64,000 nucleotides of DNA, taken from NCBI GenBank assembly GCA_005656395.1, contig SRSI01000048.1, positions 1,860,001 to 1,924,000 of the forward strand, written 5' to 3'. Positions 11,004 to 22,759 of the stretch are shown one piece after another. Both the position numbers and the translations under genes were made by a program. The DNA comes from Strongyloides papillosus (lineage: Eukaryota; Nematoda; Chromadorea; Rhabditida; Strongyloididae). The notes beneath the pieces are model-generated. The model saw nothing but the letters and a program-made list of their open reading frames with translations. It made no database searches and was not told where the DNA came from. Numbering within the stretch: position 1 is the stretch's first letter; each line of letters starts with the position of its first letter.

Positions 11004-11009
11004 AATAAA
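11004..11009 (+). terminator. Polyadenylation signal of the BPI-family gene
   Basis: AATAAA lies 32 bases after the stop codon at 10970-10972. Confidence 0.5.
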
Positions 11010-12060
11010 AAACGTTATTTAAAATATGCCAAAGAAAACAGTTTATAAATAATATTTAAATAAAATATTGTAAATAAAGCAATTAGCAGAACTAATGGAA
11101 TTGGATTTTTTATTAGAACATCATAGAATTATAAAGTGTTTATGAATAAATTATTAAATTATAAATATTATTTAATTAAAAATGTTTCCTGAAAAATATC
11201 GTCATTAATTACTTCTTTCTATTACAGATTATTACAAATCTATTATATGTTATATTTTTTATTCTGTTTACAAGTCTTTGCAAATTTTTCAAACATCTTT
11301 TTTTTAACTTATATAAATATGAAAAAAATGTTAAATTCCTACTTGAAAGTGATATCATTTCATAAAGTTTTTTTATATAGCAGATAAATTTAACTTTTTA
11401 GAATTTCCCAAAGAAGGAAAAATAAATTATATATTTTTAATAGTGAACTTTTTATTATATCTTAAGAATTTTTCTATAATATTTGTTAAAATAATATATT
11501 ATATCATTACATTTATGTTTTTAAGCTTAGTAAATATATTATAAGGTCATTTGAAATCTTATTTTGTTATAAATCATTCTATAAATTGAATCATAAACAG
11601 TACAATTATAGATAATTCATTTGCCGTAGGTAGATGGTATTTCTTAAGTACATGAAAATTATGGTAGTTTAAACTAATTTTTAATTTGCTCATGTTTTCA
11701 AATTCATAAACTGGAAATATTTCTTTAGAATCAATTGTTTATTGAACTCATGAAATTTCAATGTTTTCTGGTTAAAGTACAACAATTTTAAAATATAATT
11801 ACAATCTTAATGAATTATTTTTGTTTGTGATAACAGACTTAATTATAAAAAAATATACTATGACTATTTATATTCTAATTGAATTTTTCTTCAACTGATA
11901 AACAACCAAAAACTTATCTATAAAAATAAACTTTTTATTTTGGATGATTAATTAAAAAAAATTATAATAATTGAGATTTATTTAAAGGATTATCTGTTAC
12001 GTGCAAAAATTATTATGTAAAAAGTTAAAGCTCCATCTAATACTTTTCATCAACAATTTT
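11010..12060. other. AT-rich convergent intergenic stretch
   Basis: This lies between the BPI-family gene (+) and the first nuclear receptor (-). Only AT-rich sequence with homopolymer runs is visible; I see no exon, RNA gene or clear repeat. Confidence 0.5.
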
Positions 12061-13905
12061 TTATGTAGAAAATTTTAGAGTTTGTCTGATTTCTTTATCA
12101 ATATCGAATAATTTAAAAGTATCAATGGTGATAAAATTTTCAGTAAACATCTGAAACGTTGTATAAAAATTTGAGATAAACAATATTAATTCACCAAGTC
12201 TATCGATTGGGATATTTTTTGATTTATAATGTTCTGATAGACATTTTACGAGTTCATCTGTTATTTCATTCAGAATTTTCTTTCCACTGAGTGAAAATTC
12301 ACAGCGTGATAGTGAATTGATTGTTAATGTTTTGAGGAAAACAAATTCTTCAATATCAAGGTCCATTTCAGAAAGGGGTAGTATAATTTGATGGAATATT
12401 TTTTTATTTGGTTCATAGATAAATTTTTCCTTCAAAGTTTCTGGTATCAATGTATCATCATATTCAAAAGATTTATTGTAGATACTTAAAGCATTTCTAT
12501 TGGTAAAGGCTAATAAACCTTCTTTGTGTGCTTTTGACCATAAAGTAACAAAGACGTGATCCATATTACTGAATCCCAAAAAAGAATATTTAAAGAGAAC
12601 ATTACAATCATCATTAGAAAGTGAAGGGAAAATTTTTTTATGCTCCATTACATAATCATATGATAACATATAATCAAAACGAACATTCTTACCAAGTTCC
12701 TTGAAATTGTACTTTGTTAATTCTTTTATGCTAAAAATATTATCACTATCCGTATCAGTAAACATCGTAAGTGTAGTTTGATCACTGTAAAATATCTTTC
12801 TTCTTTTTTGAGCTTTTCTTAACTCTTCAATGTAAAAAGTGAGCAAACTTGATTTATGATAAGAAATACCCTTTGATAACATTAAAATACTTGACTCTGA
12901 TCCTCTTCTAAATGTTGATGACGAGACAACAGAACTATCATCATCTGGAGATTCTGTATTTTGAAATCTTTCTTTTAACTTAATATCGTTTGATTTATTG
13001 GAAAGTATCTTATCGAAGACATCCTTATTTTCATTTTTTCCTTTAATAGTTCTACTAGTTCTTGGTTTTTGAACTAGATACTCCTTCATTCCACTACTGA
13101 TGCATCTTTGGTATCTACAAGATCGACATATCATTCTCATAGTAAAATGTACCAGACAATTATTATCTTTCTTACATTTATATTTCATTTTCAAGACCAC
13201 CGTTCTTCTCATAAAAGCTGCACACGCCTAAAATGGTAGATGAGACTTATTTTTTAAAAGAAAATAAACTATATTTATAAATTTTATGAACAAAAAAACA
13301 ACTAACATTCTTTTAGAACTTAATTAGTGGGAACACTATTTATTTTAATAATAAAAATAACTTACAAGACACGTTGTACTTCCAAAATGATGTGAAGCAT
13401 TATTAGGATTCGAGCATATTAAGCAGATAGGTTTATCGCCTACAAAAAATATAAAGATAGTATTATTATTAGAAATTTATCTTTTTGAATAATTATTCTT
13501 AAAATAATATATTATTTCAATTTTAATTGAGATAATATTTTGTGATAATTAAAGTTGTTTTTATTGAAAATTACTTACATTCATAAAAACATTTAAATTA
13601 AAGTACATAAATGTAAATTATTTCGTAAAATAATTTTTATCAAGAAACTAATTTTTTATGTATAATATTAGGAGTATTAAAAGCTGTTCTAATCAGTGAA
13701 ACTAGAAGATAATTTTATGAACAGATAAATAATATCCTTATTTTATCATGAAATGGGTTTTAAACTTTAATTTACCATTTAAAGATAAAATATTTTTAGA
13801 ATAATTCTATTAAAATCTTTTGTTAATCAAAATTTCAAACTTACTTTTATTATTGTTATTATTATTATCTTCATAAGAAAGATTTTGAAGTAACACAGGA
13901 TTCAT
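12061..13905 (-). CDS. Nuclear hormone receptor (C4 zinc-finger type), copy 1
   Basis: Three exons are supported by splice phase: 13845-13905 (ATG at 13905), 13366-13439 and 12061-13227, giving 433 residues. The short asparagine-rich start leads into a DNA-binding domain. Finger 1 (CLIC..CLAC) is completed across the second intron with P-box region CAAFMRR. Finger 2 contains CKKDNNC and CRSCRYQRC, followed by ISSGMK. A long divergent ligand-binding domain occupies the third exon, with helix-rich text such as LSNDDCNVLFKYSFLGFSNMDHVF. Finger 1 has 14 residues between its cysteine pairs; 13 is usual. The protein should act in the nucleus as a transcription factor; its ligand and targets are unknown. 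No lesion is visible. The gene lies in tandem with a related receptor at 15967-17400. Confidence 0.85.
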
Positions 13906-15966
13906 GGTTGATTTTTAATGAAAAAAAGTAATAGTTGTATGGAATACTATATTTAAATTGAAGCTACGATAATAACTTTTATTTATTTATATGAAATATA
14001 AATACGGAAAATATAGATTTAGAAAAAAAAGTATAATTTTAATAATAGAATTAAAAGGAAATAAGTTCAAAAATTTTAAACATTATATAAATGATATCAT
14101 AACTTTTGTAAATGTCAACATAAAAGTAATTTCCAACAAGTTGTAATATTTAATTTCTCAAGAATGTAAACTTAAAATATATTATAAGAAATATATAAAT
14201 TTTTTTTAAGTAAATGTCATTAGTTGTAAGAAATAATAGATGTATATTGTAAAAATTGAAGACAATATTTTTTAGCTTTCCTGATTGTAGAAGTTGTAAA
14301 AAATAATAATGAAATTAGAAATGTTTTAAATATCAAGTTTAAAAATAACTCTAATAACACAAGGTTATAGTTTATATTTAAAAGTCCCGAAATGCCAAAA
14401 ACTGTCTTTAATACTATTCGACATAAAAAAGCATTAATTATGATGTAATAGTACATAATAGTCAACAATTTTAAAAATAACTCAAAAATTATAAAATAAT
14501 TTTAGTTGAAATATTTTTAATGGCAATTTTTGCCATCCTAATGTTTCTAGAAATAATTTAAGATCATATTGTATGAGTAAAGGTAAGTGGAGTTTATAAG
14601 AATAAGAAAAGATTAATAGAGAGATTTCGCTTCTGAGGTAGCGTCTCAAAAATATATAATAAGTGTTTATAATAAAATCTTTTCCCTCATTCTTATATAA
14701 CATTTCTTACAAAAAATATATTATCTTTTTTTAATCTTCTGATAGTACAACTTTTTTTATTTTATTAAAGTTTTGGGTAAAAATAAGAGAGGAGCATTTA
14801 CATAATGTATAATTATATAACTTTTAATTAAAAAAGATATAACATATAATGTACTTTACCAGAAGAGTAATGCAAAACTTATATTATGTGAATGCATTAT
14901 TTGTTTTCAAAATACTTAATAAATAAAAAAATAATGTTATTAATTAATAAAAGAGTGTTTATATATAAATTTACCAGTAATGAAATGAATTATTAAAAAA
15001 TTATCATTTGTAAAATGTTATTATAAATATGCTTTTGTAAATATATACATTAATATAATGTAAATGATTAGTTGCTATTCATACAAAAAATTTCATATTA
15101 ACAAGTCACATTGAAGATTAAAAAAATACGGAATATTAATATAATTTTGTTTGTTATCATTTTCATAATTTTGAAGAGTAACTTTAATGTATAGTTATTA
15201 TTATCAAAAATTTAATAACATTGATATAGTTTAAAGCAATTAAACAACATATATAGGTCAACATATGTGTGATAAAAAACATATAATTTAAAATTTATTA
15301 TAGTATATTTTGTATAAAATATTAAATGAAGACAATATGTTAAACGTATGTCCTTTTTGATAAAGATTTGATAAAAAAATTCACACAAATGATTATATAT
15401 TAATAAATTAATATATACGTAAAGTAATGGTAAAAAAATAGAGTGTATTTGTTCAAAAATTATTTAAGAAAGTTATATATATATAAATGGCTAATAGATG
15501 CAATATTTCCCGATACATTGAATAATGATAAGAAATCAAAGATTAGTTTTATATAAATGTTGTATATCTTTATTATTACTTCATTGTTTTTGAATTATAC
15601 TTTTATTTTTATAAATAAATTTTTTGATTTGATAACTAAAAATTAAAGGATATAAAAAATGTTACCACTAGAATAGCTTGGTGATATTTTGTATTAAATT
15701 TTAATGATATCAGAATAAATTGCTTTTTTATTTATTATTAATAAAATTATATTATTATTATTTTATAGATCAAAAGTGAATATACTATTAGAAATTCGTG
15801 AGTTATAGTAGATGTTTTTAATGTGAATGGAGGGAAAAATATAAAGTACATTTTTATTAATAGAATCAATTTTGAAATAAGTAACTTATACAATTAAAAA
15901 TAAAAAATATTTATATGTTTTTTAAAAATAATTTTTAATCCTTTTAATATCATTAATATATTTTCT
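13906..15966. other. AT-rich spacer between the two nuclear receptor genes
   Basis: This is two kilobases of AT-rich DNA. Open frames at 14220-14468 and 14482-14703 on the minus strand have compositional, hydrophobic and low-complexity sequence with no family motif, so I do not call them. It holds the promoter of copy 1 and the 3' flank of copy 2. Confidence 0.5.
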
Positions 15967-17400
15967 TTATTTGTTTAAATCACTCAAAGATCTTCTATTA
16001 AGAATAGCTTTAATAACATCATCTAATTCTACTAAATTAAAAACATCAATTCTTGTAAAAAATTCAACAGTATTAGCAACAATTACATGTAAGTTACTCA
16101 TTAACAATATTAATTGTCCTACTCTTAAACTGATGTCCTCATTATTACCATACTTTTGTGATAAACCATTTATAAGAAGAGTTTCTATTTTTTTACCTCT
16201 TTCTCTTCCGTCAATTGTCAATTCCGGTAAACATATACTCCATATAGCCATACCTTTTAATGATGCAAATTCCCATGGTTTCATTTGAAGAATAGACATT
16301 GGAAGAATAAGAGATTCAAAAATATTTTTATATATGGGTTTTAATAGAGTCAATTTCATTTCCCTCGTTATATTTCCTTCAGTATCCCAACCGTAAGTAT
16401 CATCATATATAGATGAAACCATGCCTTCTATTCCGGCATAATATCCTTGTTTATAGAGGCCTGATTTATAGGTAAAAAATGATGAATCAAGAATGCATGT
16501 TAAAAAAAAGATTACTCTGAACAAGACATATTTATCTTCATCATTAAATGAATTATATAAAGGCATCGACGTAAGATAGTCAAATGATAAGAGACAGACT
16601 CCACGAATGCATTCATTAAATTTTTTAAAATTAAATGGAACTATTTTATAGTTTTTATCAATTTGATATTCCTGAATTGGACTACGTAATATGGCCAAAG
16701 GGTCAGCTCCAGTTAAAATTTTTCTCCTTTTCTCCGTCATTTGTTCCATTATTATAAATTGATCAATTAAATATTCACACGTATAATGTTCTCCAACAAC
16801 AATTGAATCATTGGTATTCTCATTTTTTGATGATGATGAAGCCATTGCTGTTGCTAAAGAAAATTCGCTACTTTTATTAATAATAATATCATCATACAAT
16901 GTTTCTTTTGAATCTTTTTTTAAATATCTACCTCTAGGTTTCTGAACTTTATCTTTTTTCATACCCATTAAAAGACACCTGTTGAAGCGACAACTTTTAC
17001 AAACATTTTTGATATTATAATTTACATCACAAATATTATTATATTGGCATTTGAAGTCAATTTGTAATACTACTGACCTTCTAAAATAAGAAATTAAAAA
17101 TTATTTTCAAGAAAAAAATATATATATGTATCAATAATTAAATATATTTTTTAATCTTGGAAAACTGAAATAAAAATAAACTTTCCTAAAAAAAGCATTA
17201 CAAGCAGTACAACTATAGCAACCAAAATGCTTTGATGGTATTTCGGGTGATGAACAAATCGTACAAGTAGATGGCTTTTCCGTTAATTCTGAAAAAAATA
17301 TGTATAATTGATTGTTGATCATCAAAGTTATATAAAAAATAGTTTAAAGTAAATATTTCCAATTACCTAATTTGTGATTTTGATAAGAAGTTGTAGGCAT
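15967..17400 (-). CDS. Nuclear hormone receptor (C4 zinc-finger type), copy 2, with a 1-base phase conflict
   Basis: Exons read as 17367-17400 (start MPTTSYQNHKL), 17182-17288 (finger 1: CTIC..CTACNAFFRK) and 15967-17080 (finger 2: CQYNNIC, CKSCRFNRCLLMGMKK, then the ligand-binding domain). As in copy 1, finger 1 has 14 residues between its cysteine pairs, which supports a tandem duplication. The exon 2 donor and exon 3 acceptor do not match in phase. With GT-AG borders the coding total is one base too long, next to a run of seven T (read on the minus strand) just before the donor. This could be a sequencing indel, a real frameshift or a missed splice choice. The rest of the ligand-binding frame is intact over 333 codons, so the gene is probably functional. 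Confidence 0.75.
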
Positions 17401-18059
17401 ATCTTTATATATATTATTATATATTCTTAATTAGTTTTGATTTTTTTAGATGAAAGAAGAAATGAACTTCAAAGAAGAAAAAAGTAGAGTCTATTTTGTG
17501 GAAATAAGAAGAGAAAAGATGGAAAAAATTTATCGTGATATTTTAATTGCTTTTGAAGATAGATGATGGGATACACATATCTTATCGAGAAAAAGAAGGA
17601 GAAAATCGATCTTTTTTCTTTGATAAGGAAGAAAGTGATAGGAGAGACATAATAGGAAAATGAAATGAAGATATATACATTTTTAAACATTTAAAAAGGT
17701 TAACTCATAATAATAAATATAAAATAAGTAATCATTTAGTGAAACTGCTATTAGTATATATTTTCACTACAATTCTGTTTTCCAATAAACAAATTACTAA
17801 TGAATATGTTTTCCGTTAAAAATAACTTGAAAAATAGTCTTTTTTAATTATTAGATATCAGAAAGTTTAACACATATATGCTTATTATAATTCTCAGGAC
17901 CAATAATTAATTGTATTTAATAGTAAACATAAATTATAGTAATATTTAAAACTATGGGTATTATAATAATTAAAAGAAACTTATTTAAAACATAGAAAAA
18001 AGTGTTTCGCACTAAAAATATAAACTTTTCCATGTGTTTTCTAACTATCATACTTATTG
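17401..18059. other. Spacer between nuclear receptor copy 2 and the DC-STAMP gene
   Basis: AT-rich sequence with no supported gene. A minus-strand frame at 17469-17690 is phenylalanine/tyrosine-rich and compositional. Confidence 0.5.
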
Positions 18060-20366
18060 CTATTTTTTAATCACTTTTTCTTCTTCTTTATCATTTAAAG
18101 CTTTACTTTCCTTAATAGAATTTCTAATTTTTCTATACTTCTCAGCATACAAAACTTCTTTTTCAATTATTTGACTTTTTTGACTATTTACTTTATTTGA
18201 TTTTGCCAAACAAGCATAACATAGCTTATTATTATCACTCCAACATTTATAGCAATAAATTCCAGGACATGATTTTTTCTCACATGTGGCAACATTTTTA
18301 AATGTATATCGTTCTTCACATAAAAGACATTTATAAAGTTTGAAAAATTTATCAATAATGTGGTTTTTAATAAAACCCTTTCTAAATATCCACATCAAAG
18401 ATGAATCCTGATGATATAGTATTTCCTTTTTAGCTTCAAAACGTATCTTTGCTCTTGTCATTTTTCTAATATTTTCTCTTGAATATAAAATTTTATTATA
18501 AAGGTAAATAACTCGTGTTTTTTGTCTCTTCCTAAACATATATCCCATTATGTATACGACGGTTATTCTTTTAATGAGATAATTTAAAAATACTTGAAAT
18601 ATTAACATATAAAGCAATGGAAAACCTAGAGATATAAAATTATTCATGTACTTGGGTTTATATGGCTGTTTATTACAAAAATTTGTTGTAATCGTTGAAT
18701 TAGATTCCCTTGTATAATTAAAAGCAAGCATATCTCTCAACCAATCAACAAATACTCCTTCACCTGTTATATTTAGTGCTATTTTACTAGAGCCAGATGT
18801 AGCGAATACAATATTACCATATCCATTAACAACACTAAGTACTCTATAGAAATAATGATCAGCTACAGTTATACCAATAACAAGACATGTTAAAACTATC
18901 CATGTAATAAATGGTAACTTCATGGCTTTTCTTTCTTTAGTTATAGGTTTACTGAAAATACTTCTTATATTATTTATCTTAACTTCAGCGTTCGTCAGCG
19001 GATAAAGATAACTTTTTTTTGATTTACATCTTTCTACATCAATTTTCCAAAAATACCAAGTATAATAATTATTTTCAAATTCTATTTCATTTAAATAATT
19101 CCTACAAAATATAACTGCATCCTCAAAAATTATGTACACAAACATCAATACCCACAAATTACCGAATTCTTTCATACTTTCTATAGCTATTTCCATATAA
19201 TGAATTTCACTATGAATCATATTTGTTAATTGTCCCATTAATTTAACATTAGTCTTCCTTTCACCTGTGATTCTTTTCATGTGCATTACAATAGCCATCT
19301 CATCGGTAATATCTTCAGCACTACTCTTAAAATCACCTATCTCCTGATCAAATGTTGGTGGAAATAATGAATCAGTACTATTAGATATTAAGCTATCGCA
19401 TTTCTTTTTAGTCTCCGTTTCATTAACACTGGAACAAAATTTATCTTGACTAAGTTTTACACACAAAAAATTACTTATAAATTTTGGTAACTTGTCAAAA
19501 CAAAGATCCCTTGCTGTATTAAGATAACGTACACAGCCATATGTAACTGATCTAAATATTTCCATACATCTATCATCAATTCTTTTGGCCATTTTGTTAA
19601 CTAGTTTTGTTCTTAATTTTGAATATTTCAATACACTATCAGTAGCATTTTTATCTTGTGCAACAATGATATCTTTTACATCATTTTTTAACATTTCCCT
19701 TTCTTCAAGTGTTGTCTTATATAGCTTTAATTTTTCTGCTAATTCATCCTCCTCTGTCTTCTCCTCAACTTCATCTTTAAATGGTTGTAATATAACTTTA
19801 ATTGTATTAATAATTTTTCTACTTATTTTTATTCCTTTTGCTATATTTTCCTGGAGAAAATGTTCTAATGGTCCAGCTGCTAGGGTAAACCTTTCCTCTG
19901 TTACATTTTTTTGTAATGCTGCAAAACAAGTGAAACCAGTTGCTGTTTGTTTGAAATTTTCACCTATATTTGTTATAGGGCCACTTATTAAATTATCCAT
20001 TATTTTCCAGCCGACTATAGTAAGCCCACTTCTACCAATTGTTGTAATTACTGCTACAATCAAAATACATCTAAATGTTGGAGAGTAAGCAAAAAAACAC
20101 ATTAAAAGTAGTGTTATGAAAGCCTGAAAAATCCATGCAAACTGTAGAGAATACTCCATATAGTTTAAATCACCCCATGCTATTGTATATAAAAAATTTG
20201 AGAACACAATATTAAATGGTAGTGTTGTTATGAAACGTAAAAATCTATAATCATATGAAGATGAGTATATCAAGAGATCACTTAGCCATGATATTCCTCT
20301 CCTTTTTCTTAATTTTTCTCTTCTTTTATTTATAATTAATGATCTTACTAATGATAACAGATCCAT
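18060..20366 (-). CDS. DC-STAMP domain protein with C-terminal RING-like finger (spe-42/spe-49/DCST type)
   Basis: A single-exon frame of 768 residues without lesions. Several membrane spans are visible near residues 45-65, 80-125, 500-525 and 585-625. A long region between them contains a coiled, charged segment and paired cysteines (CFAALQ; CMEIFRSVTYGCVRYL; CFDKL; FLCVKLS; FCSS; KKCDSL) typical of DC-STAMP extracellular loops. The C-terminus has a C4C4 RING-like finger: CLLCEERY, CEKKSCPGIYCYKCW, LCYACLAK. Proteins of this architecture are SPE-42 and SPE-49 in C. elegans and DCST1/DCST2 in mammals. They act on sperm and are needed at fertilisation, at or after sperm-egg contact. Length is close to SPE-42. 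I cannot decide which paralogue it is. Testis- or sperm-line expression is expected. Confidence 0.85.
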   Translation of the reverse strand: MDLLSLVRSLIINKRREKLRKRRGISWLSDLLIYSSSYDYRFLRFITTLPFNIVFSNFLYTIAWGDLNYMEYSLQFAWIFQAFITLLLMCFFAYSPTFRCILIVAVITTIGRSGLTIVGWKIMDNLISGPITNIGENFKQTATGFTCFAALQKNVTEERFTLAAGPLEHFLQENIAKGIKISRKIINTIKVILQPFKDEVEEKTEEDELAEKLKLYKTTLEEREMLKNDVKDIIVAQDKNATDSVLKYSKLRTKLVNKMAKRIDDRCMEIFRSVTYGCVRYLNTARDLCFDKLPKFISNFLCVKLSQDKFCSSVNETETKKKCDSLISNSTDSLFPPTFDQEIGDFKSSAEDITDEMAIVMHMKRITGERKTNVKLMGQLTNMIHSEIHYMEIAIESMKEFGNLWVLMFVYIIFEDAVIFCRNYLNEIEFENNYYTWYFWKIDVERCKSKKSYLYPLTNAEVKINNIRSIFSKPITKERKAMKLPFITWIVLTCLVIGITVADHYFYRVLSVVNGYGNIVFATSGSSKIALNITGEGVFVDWLRDMLAFNYTRESNSTITTNFCNKQPYKPKYMNNFISLGFPLLYMLIFQVFLNYLIKRITVVYIMGYMFRKRQKTRVIYLYNKILYSRENIRKMTRAKIRFEAKKEILYHQDSSLMWIFRKGFIKNHIIDKFFKLYKCLLCEERYTFKNVATCEKKSCPGIYCYKCWSDNNKLCYACLAKSNKVNSQKSQIIEKEVLYAEKYRKIRNSIKESKALNDKEEEKVIKK

Positions 20367-20750
20367 AAAAAAATTTCAACTATGGTGAAGAGGTAGTAAA
20401 TGTATATATAATATATCTAGGGAAATTTGAAATTAACCAAAATATGCAAATTTTAAAAACATACATTAAAAAAATAAATTAGAAAAAACAAGTTAATGAG
20501 TTATGAAAAAAATTGCTTGGTTGATCTTTAGAATAGTAGAAGTATTCTACATATCGTTAAATAAGCCATTTTTTGACAGTAAAATATATTCTTCTGATAA
20601 ATATACATAAATAAACATATTTAGGTACATTTTGCAGTATTTGAAGTAAAAAAATTTTTTATATGCTACATCGACTTCCTTGACTCAATTTTTGACATTA
20701 AATATATTTAAAAAAATAATTTTATTTAAAAATAATTCAAGAAATTAATT
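20367..20750. other. Upstream region of the DC-STAMP gene
   Basis: AT-rich sequence holding the 5' flank of the minus-strand DC-STAMP gene. I see no clear promoter element. Confidence 0.4.
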
Positions 20751-20754
20751 AATA

Positions 20755-21955
20755 AAATAAAATAAATTTATTAAACCTCCGAAAAGCAGGTTGAAGATGG
20801 TGTTGGAGTAGGTGAGGCGGTCGTAGAAGAAGGGCATCATCTTCAGGGACAGCAGCTGCAGTTAGTAGTTGGAACCACAATAAAAGCAAGTGGTGCAGGC
20901 TTTCTTGGCGGCTTTGGCTCATTTTTTGATTTTTCCTATAACAAGCTGCTAGTACCATGGGAATGAAAAATTCTACTAACGGTTTGCAATATCTCATAAT
21001 TTGAACTCCCATGAGAACTCAAGCTGAAAATTCAGGAGTATGTGGTAGTAAAGTAGAAGAACGGATACTAGAGCCACAGCAAATCAAGAGCGATTTAAAA
21101 ACTCTTCCAACATCTTCTGGATTTCTGAGACTGAGACTAACGTAAATCGCTCTTCCAGGAGCACCATTTGTATAATCAAAGCTTCTTCTTACAACACAGA
21201 CTATAGGTCTTCTTGTTCTGAACAAATAATCAAATAGACCAGAAGCCGTTATCAATAAAAATTCTGAACAGCTATCATATTCCAAGCTTTCACATTCCAC
21301 GTTTCTATCAGCATAGAGCTCATAAGGAACTTTGTTCTTTTCAAAAGTGCAAATTTTCCCATTCATTATTCCCAGCAAATTGCGCCTATCTAAAACTTTT
21401 AGACATGTTGTAGCATTCAATTTTGATCTTGGATCCATCTTCTTTTCCAGGGCCGGCGCGACAGTATAGGCAAACTAGGCAATTGCCTAGAGCGCAATCA
21501 TGAGGGGGGCGTAAAATAGCGGAAAAAATATTCCAAATTCCTGGTTTAAACTATTTTTTACATCAAATACAGCAAATTTTAGGTAATTTTTTTAAACAAA
21601 GGGCGCTAAAAATTATTTTGCCTAGAGCGCAAGACACCCTCGCGCCGGCCCTGTTCTTTTCAATGAGTCATTGTTAAGTTCAGCATTTACTATTTCAGAC
21701 GTACAGTAATTTCCGACCACGTATACATAGTCATTATGTCTTAGATAGCATATCGCCTTTATTGGAGTAGTTTCATTAGAAATAAAAAGTATGAGCTGCG
21801 TCCCTATTACTCCGTTGTCCAAAAGGAAGTCGGACTATACTATGTCACCATTTGCGTGATCAACAACGAATTCGAGCTTGTGTCGCAGCAAGTGTTCAAT
21901 TTCGAGACGGTGGACATTTGCTTGTCCATATTTTGTATTTTACAAAATAAAAGCC
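20755..21955 (-). pseudogene. Decayed GC-richer gene, possibly PP2C/TAB1-like, interrupted by a MITE
   Basis: Minus-strand coding remnants lie at about 21823-21920, 21654-21822, 21019-21447 and 20755-21018. GC content is visibly higher than in all flanking DNA. Text such as GVIGTQLILFI, DYVYVVGNY and FLLITASGLFDYL resembles the order of PP2C-fold motifs (GTTA.., L.VAN.GD, FL.LASDGLWD) but lacks the metal-binding aspartates, as in TAB1-type pseudophosphatases. This assignment is weak. Lesions: an in-frame TAG near 21841 (after DIV), the 206-bp MITE at 21448-21653, and a change of frame across the MITE that removing it does not repair. The proline-rich tail at 20755-20930 is readable only in another frame. 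The base composition could mean a different origin from its neighbours or a formerly highly expressed gene. Confidence 0.5.
21448..21653. mobile_element. hAT-type MITE, 206 bp, with 8-bp target duplication
   Basis: Perfect 14-bp terminal inverted repeats CAGGGCCGGCGCGA lie at 21448-21461 and 21640-21653. A perfect 8-bp duplication TTCTTTTC flanks them at 21440-21447 and 21654-21661. A CAGGG start plus an 8-bp duplication is the hAT superfamily signature. A subterminal motif GCCTAGAGCGCAA occurs twice in the same orientation, near 21485 and 21620. There is no ORF, so it is non-autonomous. Intact ends and an exact duplication suggest recent insertion. Confidence 0.92.
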
Positions 21956-22253
21956 ATTTCGTTTAACCACAAACAAATAAATATTCCTTTTCTCCACATT
22001 TAAGGTAATTATTATTTATACAAATATGCTAAAAACGATGATAAATGAAAATTCAAATGATAAAATAACCAATTTTGAACAGAAAGTAGTTGTAAAAATT
22101 CGAATTTAATAAATCAAACACAAAAAGATATAAAAAAGGTAGCTGGAAAAATATAATTCAGAATAAAGTTAGTAGTGTAGGAGATGGTGTTTTCAAATTT
22201 AAATAAATTGCTGTAGGCTATTGAATATTATAATAATCACACAAAAGCTAAAC

Positions 22254-22385
22254 ATGTCTTTTCGGCCGAAAATGTTCAGAATGCTACAAAATGCAGGTGA
22301 TGTTAAAATAACCGACCATCTAAATGAGGTAGGCGACAGGCTACTTCTACCCCACTTTACATCTACATTGTATTCTATTTGTTAA
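22254..22385 (+). CDS. Orphan short ORF (43 residues), unrecognised
   Basis: The frame begins MSFRPKMFRMLQNAGDV and ends in TAA at 22383-22385. GC content is higher than in its surroundings, and a plausible splice donor (GAG|GTAGGC) falls after LNE, so it could be a first exon rather than a complete gene. I recognise no family. It may be a gene remnant like the nearby decayed gene at 20.8-21.9 kb. Confidence 0.2.
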   Translation: MSFRPKMFRMLQNAGDVKITDHLNEVGDRLLLPHFTSTLYSIC

Positions 22386-22759
22386 GCTATGGTTGTATCC
22401 ATTTTGCATATATATTTTCAGATCATTTTGTGTATGCATTCTACTTTGTTTTGCCTATATGTCCTACCTCGTTTTGTATATGCAAAATGAGCTAGAATTT
22501 AGGTTATAGTTTTATCTATCTTGAATGTTTTTTAAATCTCCAACTTTTTTTAGTAATTGACACTGTTTTAGAAAGTTATAAATTTTTAGTTGTTTATTTG
22601 CACATTTTGTATTATCTCACAGACTTATTAATGTTTTAACATAATTTAAAAGTTGATACAAAAAAGTAATAAAAATATAAGATAATACGAGAAGAAATAA
22701 CAGCATCAGTTTTAAAAAGACATACTTATAAGTATTTTTATACACTGAGAAAAATATAT

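Noticed and set aside
14220..14703. Two minus-strand small genes
   Set aside because: Leucine/phenylalanine/isoleucine-rich frames expected by chance in AT-rich DNA; no splice or start context.
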